A DNA stretch of 64,000 nt from Thiomicrorhabdus sp. ZW0627 (GCF_029767005.1 NZ_JARUQR010000001.1:179027-243026); one strand, 5' to 3'; positions 28,415-38,368 are shown, counted from the stretch's first letter. The notes: generated from the sequence alone by a model not told the origin. A program made the numbers and translations.

Positions 28415-29509
28415 ATGACACGTGCCTACAATTTCAGTGCCGGACCGGCTATGTTGCCGGAAGTGGTGATGCGCAAAGCATCCGAAGAATTTTTGAATTG
28501 GAATCATACCGGAATGTCGGTTATGGAGATGAGTCACCGCAGTAAAGAGTACATGCAGGTGGCACAGCAGATGGAAGCCGACCTGCGAGAGGTTATGGAG
28601 ATTCCGGACAATTATAAGGTATTGTTCATTCATGGCGGCGCTTCACTTCAGTTTGCGGCAATTCCATTGAACTTGACTCAGGAAGGCGACACGGTTGATT
28701 ATTTCAATACCGGTGTCTGGTCGACCAAGGCCATCAAAGAAGCGAGTCGTTATGTGAATGTGAATGTGGTTGCTGGCGGCGAGAGCGCTAATCCGACTGC
28801 GATTCCGGATCGTTCGGAGTGGAAGTTCAGTCCGGATGCCAAGTACATCCATTTGTGTGCCAATGAAACTATTACCGGTCTTGAATTTCAGGAAGACGAT
28901 CTGGAAGCGGTGTTTGCTCAAGGCAAGCCGGTTATCGCGGATATGTCATCCAATATCATGTGCCGCAAGATCGACGTTAGCAAGTACGGCATGATCTATG
29001 CAGGTGCTCAGAAGAACATCGGACCAGCTGGATTGGCAATCGTTATCGTGCGTGAAGACTTGGTGGGTCAAGCTCGTGAAATGACGCCAACTCTAATGAA
29101 CTGGCAGGTTTATGCAGATAATGAGTCGATGTTTAATACGCCAGCGACGTTTGCATGGTATCTGGCCGGTCTGGTATTTGCCTGGATTAAAGAGATTGGC
29201 GGTGTGTCTGAAATCGCCAAGATTAATCAGGTGAAAGCTCAGAAGTTGTATGAATATATTGATTCGTCGGATTTTTATCATAACAGCATTGTTCCTCACA
29301 ATCGTTCTTGGATGAACGTGACCTTCAGCTTGAAGGATTCGGATTTGGATGCGAAATTTTTGGAAGAGTCAAAGTCGGCAGGCCTGTTGAGTTTGAAAGG
29401 TCATAAGGCATTTGGTGGCATGCGTGCCAGTATCTACAATGCAATGCCTGAATCGGGTGTGGATGCGCTGATTGAATTTATGCGCAAATTCGCAGCTGAA
29501 AACGCTTAA
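28415..29509 (+). CDS. serC: Phosphoserine aminotransferase
   Basis: The 364-aa PLP enzyme makes phosphoserine from 3-phosphohydroxypyruvate and also acts in pyridoxal phosphate synthesis. The start MTRAYNFSAGPAMLP is the family N-terminus; 14 extra upstream codons lie within the terminator and were excluded. The PLP lysine is in YAGAQKNIGPAG. It begins the serC-pheA-hisC-tyrA-aroA-cmk series, which mixes serine, aromatic and nucleotide pathways, an order also known in Pseudomonas. Confidence 0.96.
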   Translation: MTRAYNFSAGPAMLPEVVMRKASEEFLNWNHTGMSVMEMSHRSKEYMQVAQQMEADLREVMEIPDNYKVLFIHGGASLQFAAIPLNLTQEGDTVDYFNTGVWSTKAIKEASRYVNVNVVAGGESANPTAIPDRSEWKFSPDAKYIHLCANETITGLEFQEDDLEAVFAQGKPVIADMSSNIMCRKIDVSKYGMIYAGAQKNIGPAGLAIVIVREDLVGQAREMTPTLMNWQVYADNESMFNTPATFAWYLAGLVFAWIKEIGGVSEIAKINQVKAQKLYEYIDSSDFYHNSIVPHNRSWMNVTFSLKDSDLDAKFLEESKSAGLLSLKGHKAFGGMRASIYNAMPESGVDALIEFMRKFAAENA

Positions 29510-29543
29510 TTTTAATTTCAGAGAGTGGACCAGGTCAGGCAAG

Positions 29544-30650
29544 ATGACAGATCAGAGAACAGAGCAAGAGCAGTTAACGGACATTCGTAATCAGATCGAT
29601 TCGATCGATGCGCAGATTCAGGAGTTGATCGGGCAAAGAGCAGCTTGTGCGCAGAAAGTGGCGGATATCAAAACCCAGGGTGGAAAGGTGGAAACCATCT
29701 TTTATCGTCCTGAGCGTGAAGCCCAGGTTTTGCGTGCCGTGAAAGATCGAAACACCAGTCTTTTGCCTGATAATGAGATGGCTCGTCTGTTTCGTGAAAT
29801 CATGTCAGCTTGCTTGGCTTTGGAGCAACCGATTTCGGTCGCCTATTTGGGGCCGGAAGGCAGTTATTCCCACGCCAGCGTCATTAAACAGTTTGGCTCT
29901 TCCGCACATCCTTTGGCGGTCTCTTCAATCGAAGAGGTGTTTGCCACTGTTGAGAAGGGTGATGCTAATTACGGAATCGTTCCGGTAGAGAATTCATCGG
30001 AAGGTGTGGTAAAGAATACCGAAAACGAAATGATTCATACCAGACTCACTATCTCTGGAGAAGTGGATTTGGCGATTCATCACTGTTTACTGTCTAAAGG
30101 TGAAGACCTGGAAAAGATTCGTAAGGTCGTTGCCCACAGCCAGGCGTTGGGGCAATGCGAGCATTGGTTGAAGAATAATATGCCTTGGGCAGAGCTTGAA
30201 GCGGTTGACTCAAATGCTTTGGCGGCGAAGCTGGCTCAAGAGGATGATTCTCTGGCGGCGATCGCTTCCGAGCAGGCTGCTCAATTGTACGGTTTGAGAA
30301 TCTTGGAATCTCATATTGAAGACCATCGCGACAATACCACCAAGTTTTGGGTGATTGGCCGTGAAACCACTCAGCCAAGTGGTCAGGATAAGACTGCAAT
30401 GATCGTTTCGATTCAGAATAAGTCTGGAGCTCTGTTGGAATTACTGTCCTGTTTTGCGAATCGCAATATCAGCATGACCCGCATTATTTCACGTCCTTCG
30501 TCCGATAAGAAATGGGATTATCTGTTCTTTATCGATATTCTCGGGCATCAAGAAGAAGAGAATGTGAAGCAGGCCTTGCAGGAAGTGGAAGCTAAATCTT
30601 CTTTCTTCAAGTTGTTGGGATCTTTTCCAGTCTCTCCTCTGGAAGCTTGA
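29544..30650 (+). CDS. pheA: Bifunctional chorismate mutase / prephenate dehydratase
   Basis: The 368-aa P-protein converts chorismate to phenylpyruvate. Domains in order are an AroQ chorismate mutase (about 10-95), prephenate dehydratase (about 97-275, with VAYLGPEGSYSHAS and the TKF motif in NTTKFWVIG) and an ACT domain (about 290-368). In the ACT domain the GALLELL motif is intact, but the ESRP phenylalanine-binding motif reads ISRP, with Ile315 in place of Glu, which could alter feedback inhibition. The start is the ATG with AGGCAAG in front; 24 upstream codons overlap serC and were dropped. Confidence 0.95.
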   Translation: MTDQRTEQEQLTDIRNQIDSIDAQIQELIGQRAACAQKVADIKTQGGKVETIFYRPEREAQVLRAVKDRNTSLLPDNEMARLFREIMSACLALEQPISVAYLGPEGSYSHASVIKQFGSSAHPLAVSSIEEVFATVEKGDANYGIVPVENSSEGVVKNTENEMIHTRLTISGEVDLAIHHCLLSKGEDLEKIRKVVAHSQALGQCEHWLKNNMPWAELEAVDSNALAAKLAQEDDSLAAIASEQAAQLYGLRILESHIEDHRDNTTKFWVIGRETTQPSGQDKTAMIVSIQNKSGALLELLSCFANRNISMTRIISRPSSDKKWDYLFFIDILGHQEEENVKQALQEVEAKSSFFKLLGSFPVSPLEA

Positions 30651-30703
30651 TAGGCGCGGCTTATTTGAAGGCCGTCAGAAATAAACACTCATATTGAGAA
30701 TGG

Positions 30704-31834
30704 ATGATTATGAAAAACGTTTCGGGTCAATTTTGTGATGCTGTACAGCCTCAGATATTGGGCATTCACCCTTATATTCCGGGTAAGCCGGTGGAGGAGG
30801 TGCAACGTGAATTGGGGTTGACCCGGGTTTCAAAGTTGGCTTCGAATGAGAATCCGCTTGGTGCCAGTCCTCGAGTAGTGGCAGCAGTGCAGTCCGAGCT
30901 TACCGAGATCGCACGTTACCCAGACGGTAGTGCTTACCGTCTTAAGCAGGAATTGTCGGAATTTTTGTCTGTAGGCAGTGAGCAGATCGCTGTAGGGAAT
31001 GGTTCTAATGAGTTGTTGGAGTTGGCAGCACGGGTTTTTGCCGGGCCGGGTGATGAAGTAGTCTATTCTCAATACGGATTTGCGGTATATCCGATCTCCG
31101 CACAGGTTGTAGGCGCAACGGCTGTTGAAGTGCCCGCAAAAAACTGGGGGCATGATCTGGACGCGATGCTTGAAGCAATCACGGATAAAACCAAGATTGT
31201 CTATATCGCAAACCCGAACAATCCGACCGGAACGGTTTTTGGAAAGACTGAATGGGAGCGTTTCATTTCCCGTGTTCCGGAAAAAGTGGTTGTGGTTTTG
31301 GATGAGGCTTACTTGGAATTTTGTGAATTCGACGGCTATCCGAACGGTATGGATTATATTGCAGACTATCCGAATCTATTGGTATCAAGAACTTTTTCAA
31401 AAGCTTACGGATTGGCTTCGTTGCGGATTGGTTATATGGTTGGGTGTAAGGAGGTTGTTCAATATATCAACCAGTTGAGAGAGCCTTTTAATGTTAATCA
31501 TTATGCCCAGGTTGCGGCGATGGCAGCGATTAAGGATCAGGATTTTGTGCGTCAAAGCGTCAAAGTTAACCGCGAAGGTATGCAGCAGATTTGTGATGCC
31601 TTGGCCGAGCTGGGTATTGAATGGATCCCTTCAAGCGGCAACTTCGTTTGTGCGCATTTCGGTGAGCATGCGGGAGAAGTCAATCAAGCCTTGTTACATC
31701 AAGGGGTGATCGTTCGACCTCTGGGGAATTACAAGATGCCGGAGACGTTGCGTATTTCGATTGGAACCCGTGAAGAAAACCGACACTTTATCGAAGCTTT
31801 GAAGTTCGTTTTGAAAGAATTGAGTGCGGCTTGA
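30704..31834 (+). CDS. hisC: Histidinol-phosphate aminotransferase
   Basis: The 376-aa class I/II PLP aminotransferase has SNENPLGASP near the N-terminus, NPNNPTGT in the middle, and the PLP lysine Lys233 in SRTFSKAYGLASLRIGY. It may serve histidine synthesis and also aromatic amino acid transamination, because it sits between pheA and tyrA. Two starts are possible (30704 or 30710); the first has GAGAATGG before it. Confidence 0.93.
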   Translation: MIMKNVSGQFCDAVQPQILGIHPYIPGKPVEEVQRELGLTRVSKLASNENPLGASPRVVAAVQSELTEIARYPDGSAYRLKQELSEFLSVGSEQIAVGNGSNELLELAARVFAGPGDEVVYSQYGFAVYPISAQVVGATAVEVPAKNWGHDLDAMLEAITDKTKIVYIANPNNPTGTVFGKTEWERFISRVPEKVVVVLDEAYLEFCEFDGYPNGMDYIADYPNLLVSRTFSKAYGLASLRIGYMVGCKEVVQYINQLREPFNVNHYAQVAAMAAIKDQDFVRQSVKVNREGMQQICDALAELGIEWIPSSGNFVCAHFGEHAGEVNQALLHQGVIVRPLGNYKMPETLRISIGTREENRHFIEALKFVLKELSAA

Positions 31835-31860
31835 AAGTCGCCTGGAAAATAAAGAATTAA

Positions 31861-32730
31861 ATGAAATTAAAAAAAATAACAGTAGTAGGGGTCGGGTTGA
31901 TTGGCGGCTCTTTTGCAAAAGGAATTAAAGAAGCCGGTCTAGTCGAAGAGGTGTCGGGGTTCGGTCATAATGAATCCAATTTGAAGAAGGCGGTTGAATT
32001 GGGCGTCTTGGATACTTATTCGACCGACATAGCCGAAGCAGTGAAAGAGAGTGATCTGGTTATGCTTGGCGTGCCTTTGGGGGCAATGTCATCGGTGTTG
32101 GAGTCCATGAAGCCACACTTGAAATCATCGGTCATCCTATCGGATGTTGGTAGTTCCAAAATGAGTGTCATTGAAGCCGTCAAAGAGGTGTTTGGAGAAT
32201 TGCCGCCCAATTTTGTCGCCGGCCATCCTATTGCGGGTAAGGAGAAGAGTGGTGTGGAGGCGGCCACTTCGGATCTGTTTGTTGATCACAGAGTGATTCT
32301 GACGCCGACTGCTGAAACTTCCATTGAAGCTTTGCAAGTCGTTGAAAATTTATGGAAGGCATTGGGTGCAAATGTGGTTTCTATGGATCCGGGTTATCAT
32401 GATGAAGTACTTGCAGCAACCAGCCATCTTCCACATCTACTGGCATTCAGCTTGGTTGAATTGTTGAACGAGCATCCCGAGCTTGGAAATGTTTTCCAGT
32501 ATACGGCAGGTGGCTTTCGTGATTTCACCCGCATCGCTTCCAGCGACCCGGTTATGTGGCGAGACATCGCCGTGAATAATTCCGAGGCGATAGCCAAGTG
32601 GTTGAGACATTATCAGCAGTCGTTGACCGAATTGATCACTATGGTCGAGCAGAAAGATTCCGACAGTTTGTATCACCTTTTCAATGAAGCGAAGCAGGCG
32701 CGTGATCTGCATATCGTGAACAAGGATTGA
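31861..32730 (+). CDS. tyrA: Prephenate dehydrogenase
   Basis: The 289-aa NAD-dependent enzyme makes 4-hydroxyphenylpyruvate for tyrosine. The Rossmann motif is VVGVGLIGGSFAKGI at the N-terminus, the catalytic region is GHPIAGKEKSG, and substrate-binding segments are ATSHLPHLLAFSL and GFRDFTRIA. In Pseudomonas the homologous gene is fused to aroA; here the two are separate, with a 44-bp gap. The ribosome site is weak, so translation may depend on the upstream gene. Confidence 0.95.
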   Translation: MKLKKITVVGVGLIGGSFAKGIKEAGLVEEVSGFGHNESNLKKAVELGVLDTYSTDIAEAVKESDLVMLGVPLGAMSSVLESMKPHLKSSVILSDVGSSKMSVIEAVKEVFGELPPNFVAGHPIAGKEKSGVEAATSDLFVDHRVILTPTAETSIEALQVVENLWKALGANVVSMDPGYHDEVLAATSHLPHLLAFSLVELLNEHPELGNVFQYTAGGFRDFTRIASSDPVMWRDIAVNNSEAIAKWLRHYQQSLTELITMVEQKDSDSLYHLFNEAKQARDLHIVNKD

Positions 32731-32774
32731 TTCAGTCGAACCATTTAATTATTAGAAGATAAAAGTAAAAGTTT

Positions 32775-34115
32775 ATGGCAAACGTAAAATTCATTGTTCA
32801 ACCGGGTGGCCGTATTCAAGGCCGTATCCGAGTTCCGGGTGATAAGTCGATCTCTCACCGTAGTATCATGTTGGGCGCTATCGCCGAAGGCACAACGACC
32901 GTAACCGGTTTTCTTGAGGGTGCGGACGCGCTGGCTACGTTACAGGCGTTCAGAGATATGGGAGTGCAGATCGAAGGCCCTGATAATGGAAATGTGACCA
33001 TTCACGGAGTTGGTTTGCGTGGTTTGAAGAAGCCTGAAAAGCCTATGGATATGGGGAATTCGGGAACGTCTACGCGTTTGTTAGCGGGGATACTTGCAGG
33101 GCAGGACTTCGATTGCGAATTAATTGGTGACGCCTCTCTATCTAAACGCCCGATGAAGCGAGTGACCGACCCTTTAGCTATGATGGGGGCTAAGATCGAA
33201 ACCGCCGAGGGTGGTACTTTGCCGATGAAAATATTCGGCCATGGCCAGACGCTTAAAGCGATCGATTACGTTTTGCCGATGGCGAGCGCTCAGGTTAAGT
33301 CTTGTGTATTGTTGGCAGGCCTGTATGCAGAGGGGAGAACCTGTGCGGAAGAACCTGCGCCGACCCGTGATCATACTGAACGCATGCTAAACGGTTTTGG
33401 TTATGAGGTGGTCTCGAACCAGTTGGATGAGAGCCGCACTAAGGCCTGTTTGCAAGGTGGTGGACGTTTGACCGCACGCCATATTGACGTACCATCGGAC
33501 ATCTCGTCAGCGGCTTTCTTTATGGTGGCCGCCGCTGTTTCGGAAGGTTCCGATTTGGTGATCGAGCACGTCGGTATGAACCCGACGCGTACTGGGGTAG
33601 TTGAAATTCTGAAGTTGATGGGGGCTGACATCACGCTTGAAAATCCACATGAGGTTGGTGGTGAGCCGGTTGCCGATGTGCATATCAAGTATGCGCCTTT
33701 GAAGGGAATCGATATCCCTGAGTACTTGGTGCCGTTAGCGATTGATGAATTCCCGGTGTTGTTCGTTGCAGCTGCCAGCGCGGAAGGTCAGACGATATTG
33801 ACTGGTGCCGAGGAGCTTAGAGTTAAAGAGTCGGATCGTATTCAGGTGATGGCGGATGCTTTAAACGCGGTTGGCGTCGATGCCCAGCCTACGCCGGACG
33901 GTATGATCATCAACGGTGGACGACAGAGTGCCCAGCGGGGCGAGATTCAGAGTCATCACGACCATAGGATTTCCATGGCGATGACGATTGCCGGTTTGAA
34001 TGCGGCTTCCGAGATCGTGATTGACGATTGTGCCAATGTAAATACTTCTTTTCCGATATTCCTGGACTTGATTAATCAGGTCGGGATGCAGGTTGAAGCG
34101 GTTGAGGAAGATTGA
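32775..34115 (+). CDS. aroA: 3-phosphoshikimate 1-carboxyvinyltransferase (EPSP synthase)
   Basis: The 446-aa shikimate-pathway enzyme joins shikimate-3-phosphate and phosphoenolpyruvate. All four motifs used to define class II EPSP synthases are present: GDKS (22-25), SAQVK, RDHTE and NPTR. However the active-site loop reads GNSGTSTRL with Gly97 where the glyphosate-insensitive CP4 enzyme has Ala, so it looks more like the Bacillus-type enzyme. EELRVKESDR and SHHDHRISM are also conserved. The stop is directly followed by the cmk ATG. Confidence 0.96.
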   Translation: MANVKFIVQPGGRIQGRIRVPGDKSISHRSIMLGAIAEGTTTVTGFLEGADALATLQAFRDMGVQIEGPDNGNVTIHGVGLRGLKKPEKPMDMGNSGTSTRLLAGILAGQDFDCELIGDASLSKRPMKRVTDPLAMMGAKIETAEGGTLPMKIFGHGQTLKAIDYVLPMASAQVKSCVLLAGLYAEGRTCAEEPAPTRDHTERMLNGFGYEVVSNQLDESRTKACLQGGGRLTARHIDVPSDISSAAFFMVAAAVSEGSDLVIEHVGMNPTRTGVVEILKLMGADITLENPHEVGGEPVADVHIKYAPLKGIDIPEYLVPLAIDEFPVLFVAAASAEGQTILTGAEELRVKESDRIQVMADALNAVGVDAQPTPDGMIINGGRQSAQRGEIQSHHDHRISMAMTIAGLNAASEIVIDDCANVNTSFPIFLDLINQVGMQVEAVEED

Positions 34116-34796
34116 ATGACAGTTCAGCAGCAAGCAATTCCGGTCATCACTATTGACGGACCAAGTGGTGTCGGGAAAGGAACATTGGCCCAATATCTGA
34201 CGTGTAAAACGAATTTCCATCTATTAGATAGCGGCGCGATTTATCGTGCTCTGGCCTATGGTGCTGTAAAGCATGCATTGGCACTGGATGATGTGTCAGC
34301 TCTGACGGCTTTGGCGGAAAAGTTGCCGGTGGAGTTCGTTGCCACCAGCATTCTTTATGAAGGTGAAGATGTCACTTCAAAGGTCCGTACTGAAGAAGTT
34401 GCGGGAGTCGCCTCAAAAGTGGCCTCCATTCCTGAGGTTCGTGCAGCCTTATTGGCTCGCCAGCAGGATTTTGCAGAGCTTCCTGGTTTGGTGGCGGATG
34501 GCCGTGATATGGGGACGGTTGTTTTCCCTGATGCGGCTGTGAAACTGTTTTTGACGGCTTCGGCGGAAGTGCGTGCAGAAAGACGTGTTAAACAGTTGAA
34601 AAACCAAGGAGTTAGTGCTAACATTCACCAAATTACTCAAGACATAAAAGAAAGGGATGAACGTGATTCGAACCGTTCAACCTCGCCTTTGAAGCCTGCG
34701 GATGATGCGATTATCATTGATACCAGTGATTTGGATATCGATCAGGTCTGTCGTAAAGCAGAAAGCCTGCTGTGGGATAGAGGCATCTTGAAATAA
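34116..34796 (+). CDS. cmk: Cytidylate kinase
   Basis: The 226-aa kinase phosphorylates CMP and dCMP. The P-loop is TIDGPSGVGKGTLAQ, followed by LDSGAIYRALA; the substrate site includes GRDMGTVVFPDA and the lid EVRAERRVKQL. RDERDSNRSTSPLKPADDA is a typical family signature. It begins on the base after the aroA stop. cmk followed by rpsA and ihfB is a common proteobacterial order. Confidence 0.96.
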   Translation: MTVQQQAIPVITIDGPSGVGKGTLAQYLTCKTNFHLLDSGAIYRALAYGAVKHALALDDVSALTALAEKLPVEFVATSILYEGEDVTSKVRTEEVAGVASKVASIPEVRAALLARQQDFAELPGLVADGRDMGTVVFPDAAVKLFLTASAEVRAERRVKQLKNQGVSANIHQITQDIKERDERDSNRSTSPLKPADDAIIIDTSDLDIDQVCRKAESLLWDRGILK

Positions 34797-34852
34797 TGTC
34801 TTGAATAGTGACTTTGTAATATAAGTTATTGAAATTAAAAGAGTTTACTGAT

Positions 34853-34889
34853 CCTTGTTTTGTGTTCAAAACAGGGATTTTGTTTTTTC
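34853..34889 (+). terminator. Terminator after cmk
   Basis: Stem CCTTGTTTTG / CAAAACAGGG (one G-T pair) with a 4-nt loop, followed by ATTTTGTTTTTT. It separates cmk from the rpsA leader. Confidence 0.75.
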
Positions 34890-34994
34890 TGTCGATTGTT
34901 TGGGAAATCGACAATTGTTTAACTGACCCGATTGTTTTTGGAAACCCCAATTCGAAAATGATAGTCGGCTATGTACAACTATTGGTACTTATCC

Positions 34995-36656
34995 ATGAGT
35001 GAATTATCTTTCGCTGAATTATTTGAAGAGTCTTTAGAACAAGACAGATTTAACACAGGTTCTTTAATTGTTGGGACCGTTGTCGGCATCGACAAAGAAA
35101 CCGTTTTGGTTGACGCGGGTATGAAGTCCGAGTCTGCTATTCCTAAGAGCCAGTTCATGAACGCTGAAGGCCAGCTAGAAGTTGCTGTTGGCGATGAAGT
35201 AGAAGTTTTCCTTGAGTCTCTAGAAGACGGTATGGGTGAAACTCGTTTGTCGCGTGAAAAAGCCAAGCGTGCTAAGACTTGGGATCGCCTTGAGTCTGCC
35301 ATGGAAGATGGTGAAGTGGTTATGGCCTATGTAACCGGTAAGGTTAAAGGTGGTCTTACGGTTGATGTTGACGGTGTTCGTGGTTTCCTACCTGGTTCAC
35401 TTGTGGATGTTCGTCCGATTCGTGATTTCGGTTTCCTTGAAGGGAAAGAAGTTGAAACTAAGCTTGTTAAGCTTGATCGTAAGCGTAACAACGTTGTTGT
35501 TTCTCGTCGTGCTGTTATCGAGCAGGAAAACTCTGCTGAGCGTGAAGCGCTTCTATCTAACATGGAAGAAGGCAGCGTTCTTAAAGGTATCGTTAAGAAC
35601 CTTACTGACTACGGTGCATTCATCGATCTTGGTGGTGTTGACGGTCTTCTTCACATCACTGATATGGCATGGCGTCGTGTTAACCACCCATCTGAAATCG
35701 TTCAGGTTGGTGATGAGATCGAAGTTAAGGTTCTTAAATTCGACAAAGAACGTAACCGTGTTTCTCTAGGTCTTAAGCAGCTTGAAGAAGATCCATGGGC
35801 GGATATGGTTGCTCGTTACCCAATCGGTGCTGAAGCATCTGGTAAGGTTGCAAACATCACTGACTACGGTGCGTTTATCGAAATCGAAGACGGTATCGAA
35901 GGTCTTGTTCATACTTCTGAATTGGATTGGACTAACCGCAATATTCACCCATCTAAGGTTGTACATTTGGGTCAGGAAGTGCGTGTTAAGATTCTTGATG
36001 TTGATCAGGAACGTCGTCGTATCTCTCTATCTATCAAGCAGTGTACTGTTAACCCATGGGAAAGCTTCTCTGCAACTCATGCTAAAGGTGACAAAATCTC
36101 TGGTAACATCAAGTCTATCACTGACTTCGGTATCTTTATCGGTCTAGACGGTGGTATCGACGGTTTGGTTCACTTGACTGATATCTCTTGGAATCAGACT
36201 GGTGAAGAAGCGATCCGTGAGTTCAAAAAAGGTGATGAGCTAGAAACTGTTATCCTTTCTATCGATCCTGAGCGTGAGCGTATCTCTCTAGGTCTTAAGC
36301 AGTTGGAACAAGATCCGTTCGGTCAGTTTGTTGCGGACAACGGTAAAAACAGCATCGTTGAAGGGACTGTTAAGTCTGTAGACGAAAAAGGTGCTGTTAT
36401 CGATCTAGCTCCTGAAGTTGAAGGTTACTTGCGTGCTTCTGAATTGTTGGAAGACACTCGTGATGCATCTTCAGTGCTTAAGGAAGGTGATAAGGTTTCT
36501 GCGAAGATCACTAACATCGATCGTAAGAACCGTTCTGTTTCTCTTTCTGTTAAAGCGAAAGAAGCTCAAGAAGAAGCCGATGCAATCAAAGATTACACCG
36601 GTCAGCAAGCTTCTGCTGCAAGCACCCTAGGTGATTTGTTCAAAGACAAAATGTAG
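34995..36656 (+). CDS. rpsA: 30S ribosomal protein S1
   Basis: The 553-aa protein has six S1 RNA-binding repeats (for example [20 protein letters not shown] and [20 protein letters not shown]) and brings mRNA to the ribosome. Codons are strongly biased (GGT, CGT, CTT), as in highly expressed genes. The start at [14 protein letters not shown] is the family start; 8 further codons upstream are not. No clear ribosome-binding site precedes the ATG. The roughly 105-bp region between the cmk terminator and the ATG is the likely place for the S1-autoregulated leader known in gammaproteobacteria. Confidence 0.97.
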   Translation: MSELSFAELFEESLEQDRFNTGSLIVGTVVGIDKETVLVDAGMKSESAIPKSQFMNAEGQLEVAVGDEVEVFLESLEDGMGETRLSREKAKRAKTWDRLESAMEDGEVVMAYVTGKVKGGLTVDVDGVRGFLPGSLVDVRPIRDFGFLEGKEVETKLVKLDRKRNNVVVSRRAVIEQENSAEREALLSNMEEGSVLKGIVKNLTDYGAFIDLGGVDGLLHITDMAWRRVNHPSEIVQVGDEIEVKVLKFDKERNRVSLGLKQLEEDPWADMVARYPIGAEASGKVANITDYGAFIEIEDGIEGLVHTSELDWTNRNIHPSKVVHLGQEVRVKILDVDQERRRISLSIKQCTVNPWESFSATHAKGDKISGNIKSITDFGIFIGLDGGIDGLVHLTDISWNQTGEEAIREFKKGDELETVILSIDPERERISLGLKQLEQDPFGQFVADNGKNSIVEGTVKSVDEKGAVIDLAPEVEGYLRASELLEDTRDASSVLKEGDKVSAKITNIDRKNRSVSLSVKAKEAQEEADAIKDYTGQQASAASTLGDLFKDKM

Positions 36657-36665
36657 TCTGGCAGT

Positions 36666-36720
36666 AACAGCCTAATCTTTTAGGCTGTTGTGTTTGTGAC
36701 TTTTGATTTTTTAAAGTCAC
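36666..36720 (+). terminator. Two hairpins after rpsA (probable weak terminator)
   Basis: AACAGCCTAA / TTAGGCTGTT at 36666-36689 is followed by GTGTTTGTG rather than a clean T-run. A second stem GTGACTTT / AAAGTCAC lies at 36696-36720. Together they may end or process the rpsA transcript. Confidence 0.5.
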
Positions 36721-36818
36721 ATTTTGGTCTTTCTGGGTGTTCAATTCTTCGATTGAATGCTCAGATTCATTGAAATCTCTCTTTTTCGAGAATAAAAAGA
36801 TAATAAGAGCATTATCGT

Positions 36819-37124
36819 ATGACCAAGTCAGAACTTATTGAACTTATTGCAAGAAAGCAGACTCAGTTCAGTCAAAAAGATGTTGAGATTGCAGTAAATA
36901 AAATTCTCGATTCTATGATCAACACCTTATCTCAAGGAGAGAGGATTGAAATTCGCGGTTTTGGGAGTTTTAGTCTGCATCATAGAAAAGCTAGGATCGG
37001 CCGCAACCCTAAAACAGGGGAAACGGTCAAGTTATCGGATAAGCGCGTACCGCACTTTAAGCCTGGAAAGACTTTAAGGGAGCGCGTCGATTCTTCTAAA
37101 GATACGACAGATATCATAGCTTAA
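36819..37124 (+). CDS. ihfB: Integration host factor subunit beta
   Basis: The 101-aa DNA-bending protein has the IHF/HU fold with the beta-arm [21 protein letters not shown] region and the IHF-type [20 protein letters not shown] ending. Serine in SLHHR and the arginine-rich arm distinguish it from HU-beta, encoded elsewhere in the window. The order rpsA-ihfB-lapA-pyrF is conserved in gammaproteobacteria. Confidence 0.95.
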   Translation: MTKSELIELIARKQTQFSQKDVEIAVNKILDSMINTLSQGERIEIRGFGSFSLHHRKARIGRNPKTGETVKLSDKRVPHFKPGKTLRERVDSSKDTTDIIA

Positions 37125-37127
37125 TTT

Positions 37128-37161
37128 AAAAAAGGGGCTCCGTTTGGTAGCCCCTTTTTTA
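37128..37161 (+). terminator. Terminator after ihfB
   Basis: Stem AAAAAAGGGGCT / AGCCCCTTTTTT with a 9-nt loop and a T-run. Confidence 0.9.
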
Positions 37162-37170
37162 TTATTCCTC

Positions 37171-37176
37171 TATAAT
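37171..37176 (+). promoter_or_regulatory. -10 element upstream of lapA-pyrF
   Basis: TATAAT sits just after the ihfB terminator, 34 bp before the lapA ATG. No clear -35. Confidence 0.4.
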
Positions 37177-37210
37177 TTCCCTATACTTCCGATAGAGAAT
37201 TTCATAACAA

Positions 37211-37546
37211 ATGTTCAAAATTATTTCTTTAATAGGAACCGCACTTTTTCTTGTGGCCGGGGTTGCTCTAGGAGTGTTAAACCCTCAGCTTGTCACGATT
37301 GATTTGTTCTGGTTTCAGCAGACGGTTGCATTAAGCGTCGTGATGGCAGTCGTATTTATTGCCGGGATGTTGATGGCATCAGTGATTATGTTGTTTCAGG
37401 TAACGCGTCTCAAGTGGCGGTTGTCGCAAAAAAAACGGGAATGCCAGAAACAAGCGGATCAAGTGGTTCAGTTAAAGAAGACTCATGCACGTTCATTGTC
37501 AGCTTTAGATAAGAATCGTAATGCATTGATTCAAAATGATAAATAA
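37211..37546 (+). CDS. lapA: LapA family (DUF1049) membrane protein
   Basis: A 111-aa protein with two N-terminal membrane helices (ISLIGTALFLVAGVALGVL and ALSVVMAVVFIAGMLMAS) and a basic, coiled-coil cytoplasmic tail. In E. coli LapA works with LapB in lipopolysaccharide assembly control, where the two regulate LpxC turnover. Here lapB does not follow; pyrF follows at 12 bp. The gap to pyrF has no terminator. Confidence 0.85.
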   Translation: MFKIISLIGTALFLVAGVALGVLNPQLVTIDLFWFQQTVALSVVMAVVFIAGMLMASVIMLFQVTRLKWRLSQKKRECQKQADQVVQLKKTHARSLSALDKNRNALIQNDK

Positions 37547-37558
37547 TAGGTTTAATAG

Positions 37559-38278
37559 ATGAGTTTCATTCAAGGTAAAGATGTGGACCCAAAGGTTTTG
37601 GTGGCGTTGGATTTTAATGATGCAGATGCAGCGATTGCGTTTGTCGATCGTCTGGATGCTGATTTGTGCCGGTTGAAAGTGGGTAAGGAATTATTTGCCG
37701 TAGCTGGGCCTGAATTTGTTAAACAGTTGGTTGCTAAGGGTTTTGATGTTTTTCTTGATTTGAAGTATCACGATATTCCAAATACCGTTGCCAAAGCCGT
37801 TCAGGCTGCGGCTAAGCTGGGTGTTTGGATGGTGAATGTTCACGCATTGGGTGGTCGAAAGATGATGCAGGCGGCGCAACAGGCTTTAGAAGAGCTGGAT
37901 ATGGAGCGTAAGCCGTTGCTGATTGCCGTGACTGTTTTGACCAGTATGGAGCAGGCGGATCTGGAAGAGGTGGGTTTGAGTGGTTCTCCTAAAGAGAATG
38001 TGCTTCGTCTTGCCAAGTTGACTCAGGATTCGGGGCTTGATGGTGTTGTATGTTCTGCTCAGGAAGTTTCCGAATTGCGCAACTTGTTGGGCGGGGCATT
38101 CTGCTTGGTGACTCCCGGGATTCGTCCGGCTGGTAGTGATCTTAATGACCAGAAGCGTGTCATGACCCCTAAAGATGCGATTGAAGCGGGTTCGAGCTAC
38201 TTGGTAGTCGGTCGTCCGATTACTCGTTCCGATAGCCCGGTTGATGTGTTGAAAGAGATTAATCAGAGTATTGTTTGA
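37559..38278 (+). CDS. pyrF: Orotidine 5'-phosphate decarboxylase
   Basis: The 239-aa TIM-barrel enzyme makes UMP. Conserved segments are [13 protein letters not shown] near the N-terminus, the catalytic [11 protein letters not shown], and [18 protein letters not shown] followed by [11 protein letters not shown]. The start has the family N-terminus. It probably shares a transcript with lapA. Confidence 0.97.
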   Translation: MSFIQGKDVDPKVLVALDFNDADAAIAFVDRLDADLCRLKVGKELFAVAGPEFVKQLVAKGFDVFLDLKYHDIPNTVAKAVQAAAKLGVWMVNVHALGGRKMMQAAQQALEELDMERKPLLIAVTVLTSMEQADLEEVGLSGSPKENVLRLAKLTQDSGLDGVVCSAQEVSELRNLLGGAFCLVTPGIRPAGSDLNDQKRVMTPKDAIEAGSSYLVVGRPITRSDSPVDVLKEINQSIV

Positions 38279-38339
38279 TCTACTAACCGTTAAATTTACG
38301 CGGTTGAATTGATTAAAGGCCTTGTGCTTTATTAAGTGT

Positions 38340-38368
38340 TTGAAAATGGGTGCTTATTCGGTTATAAT
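38340..38368 (+). promoter_or_regulatory. Promoter of the rpsF operon
   Basis: TTGAAA at 38340-38345 and TATAAT at 38363-38368 are spaced by exactly 17 bp. A GC-rich discriminator (TCGCGCC) follows, as expected for a growth-rate controlled ribosomal operon. Confidence 0.8.
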
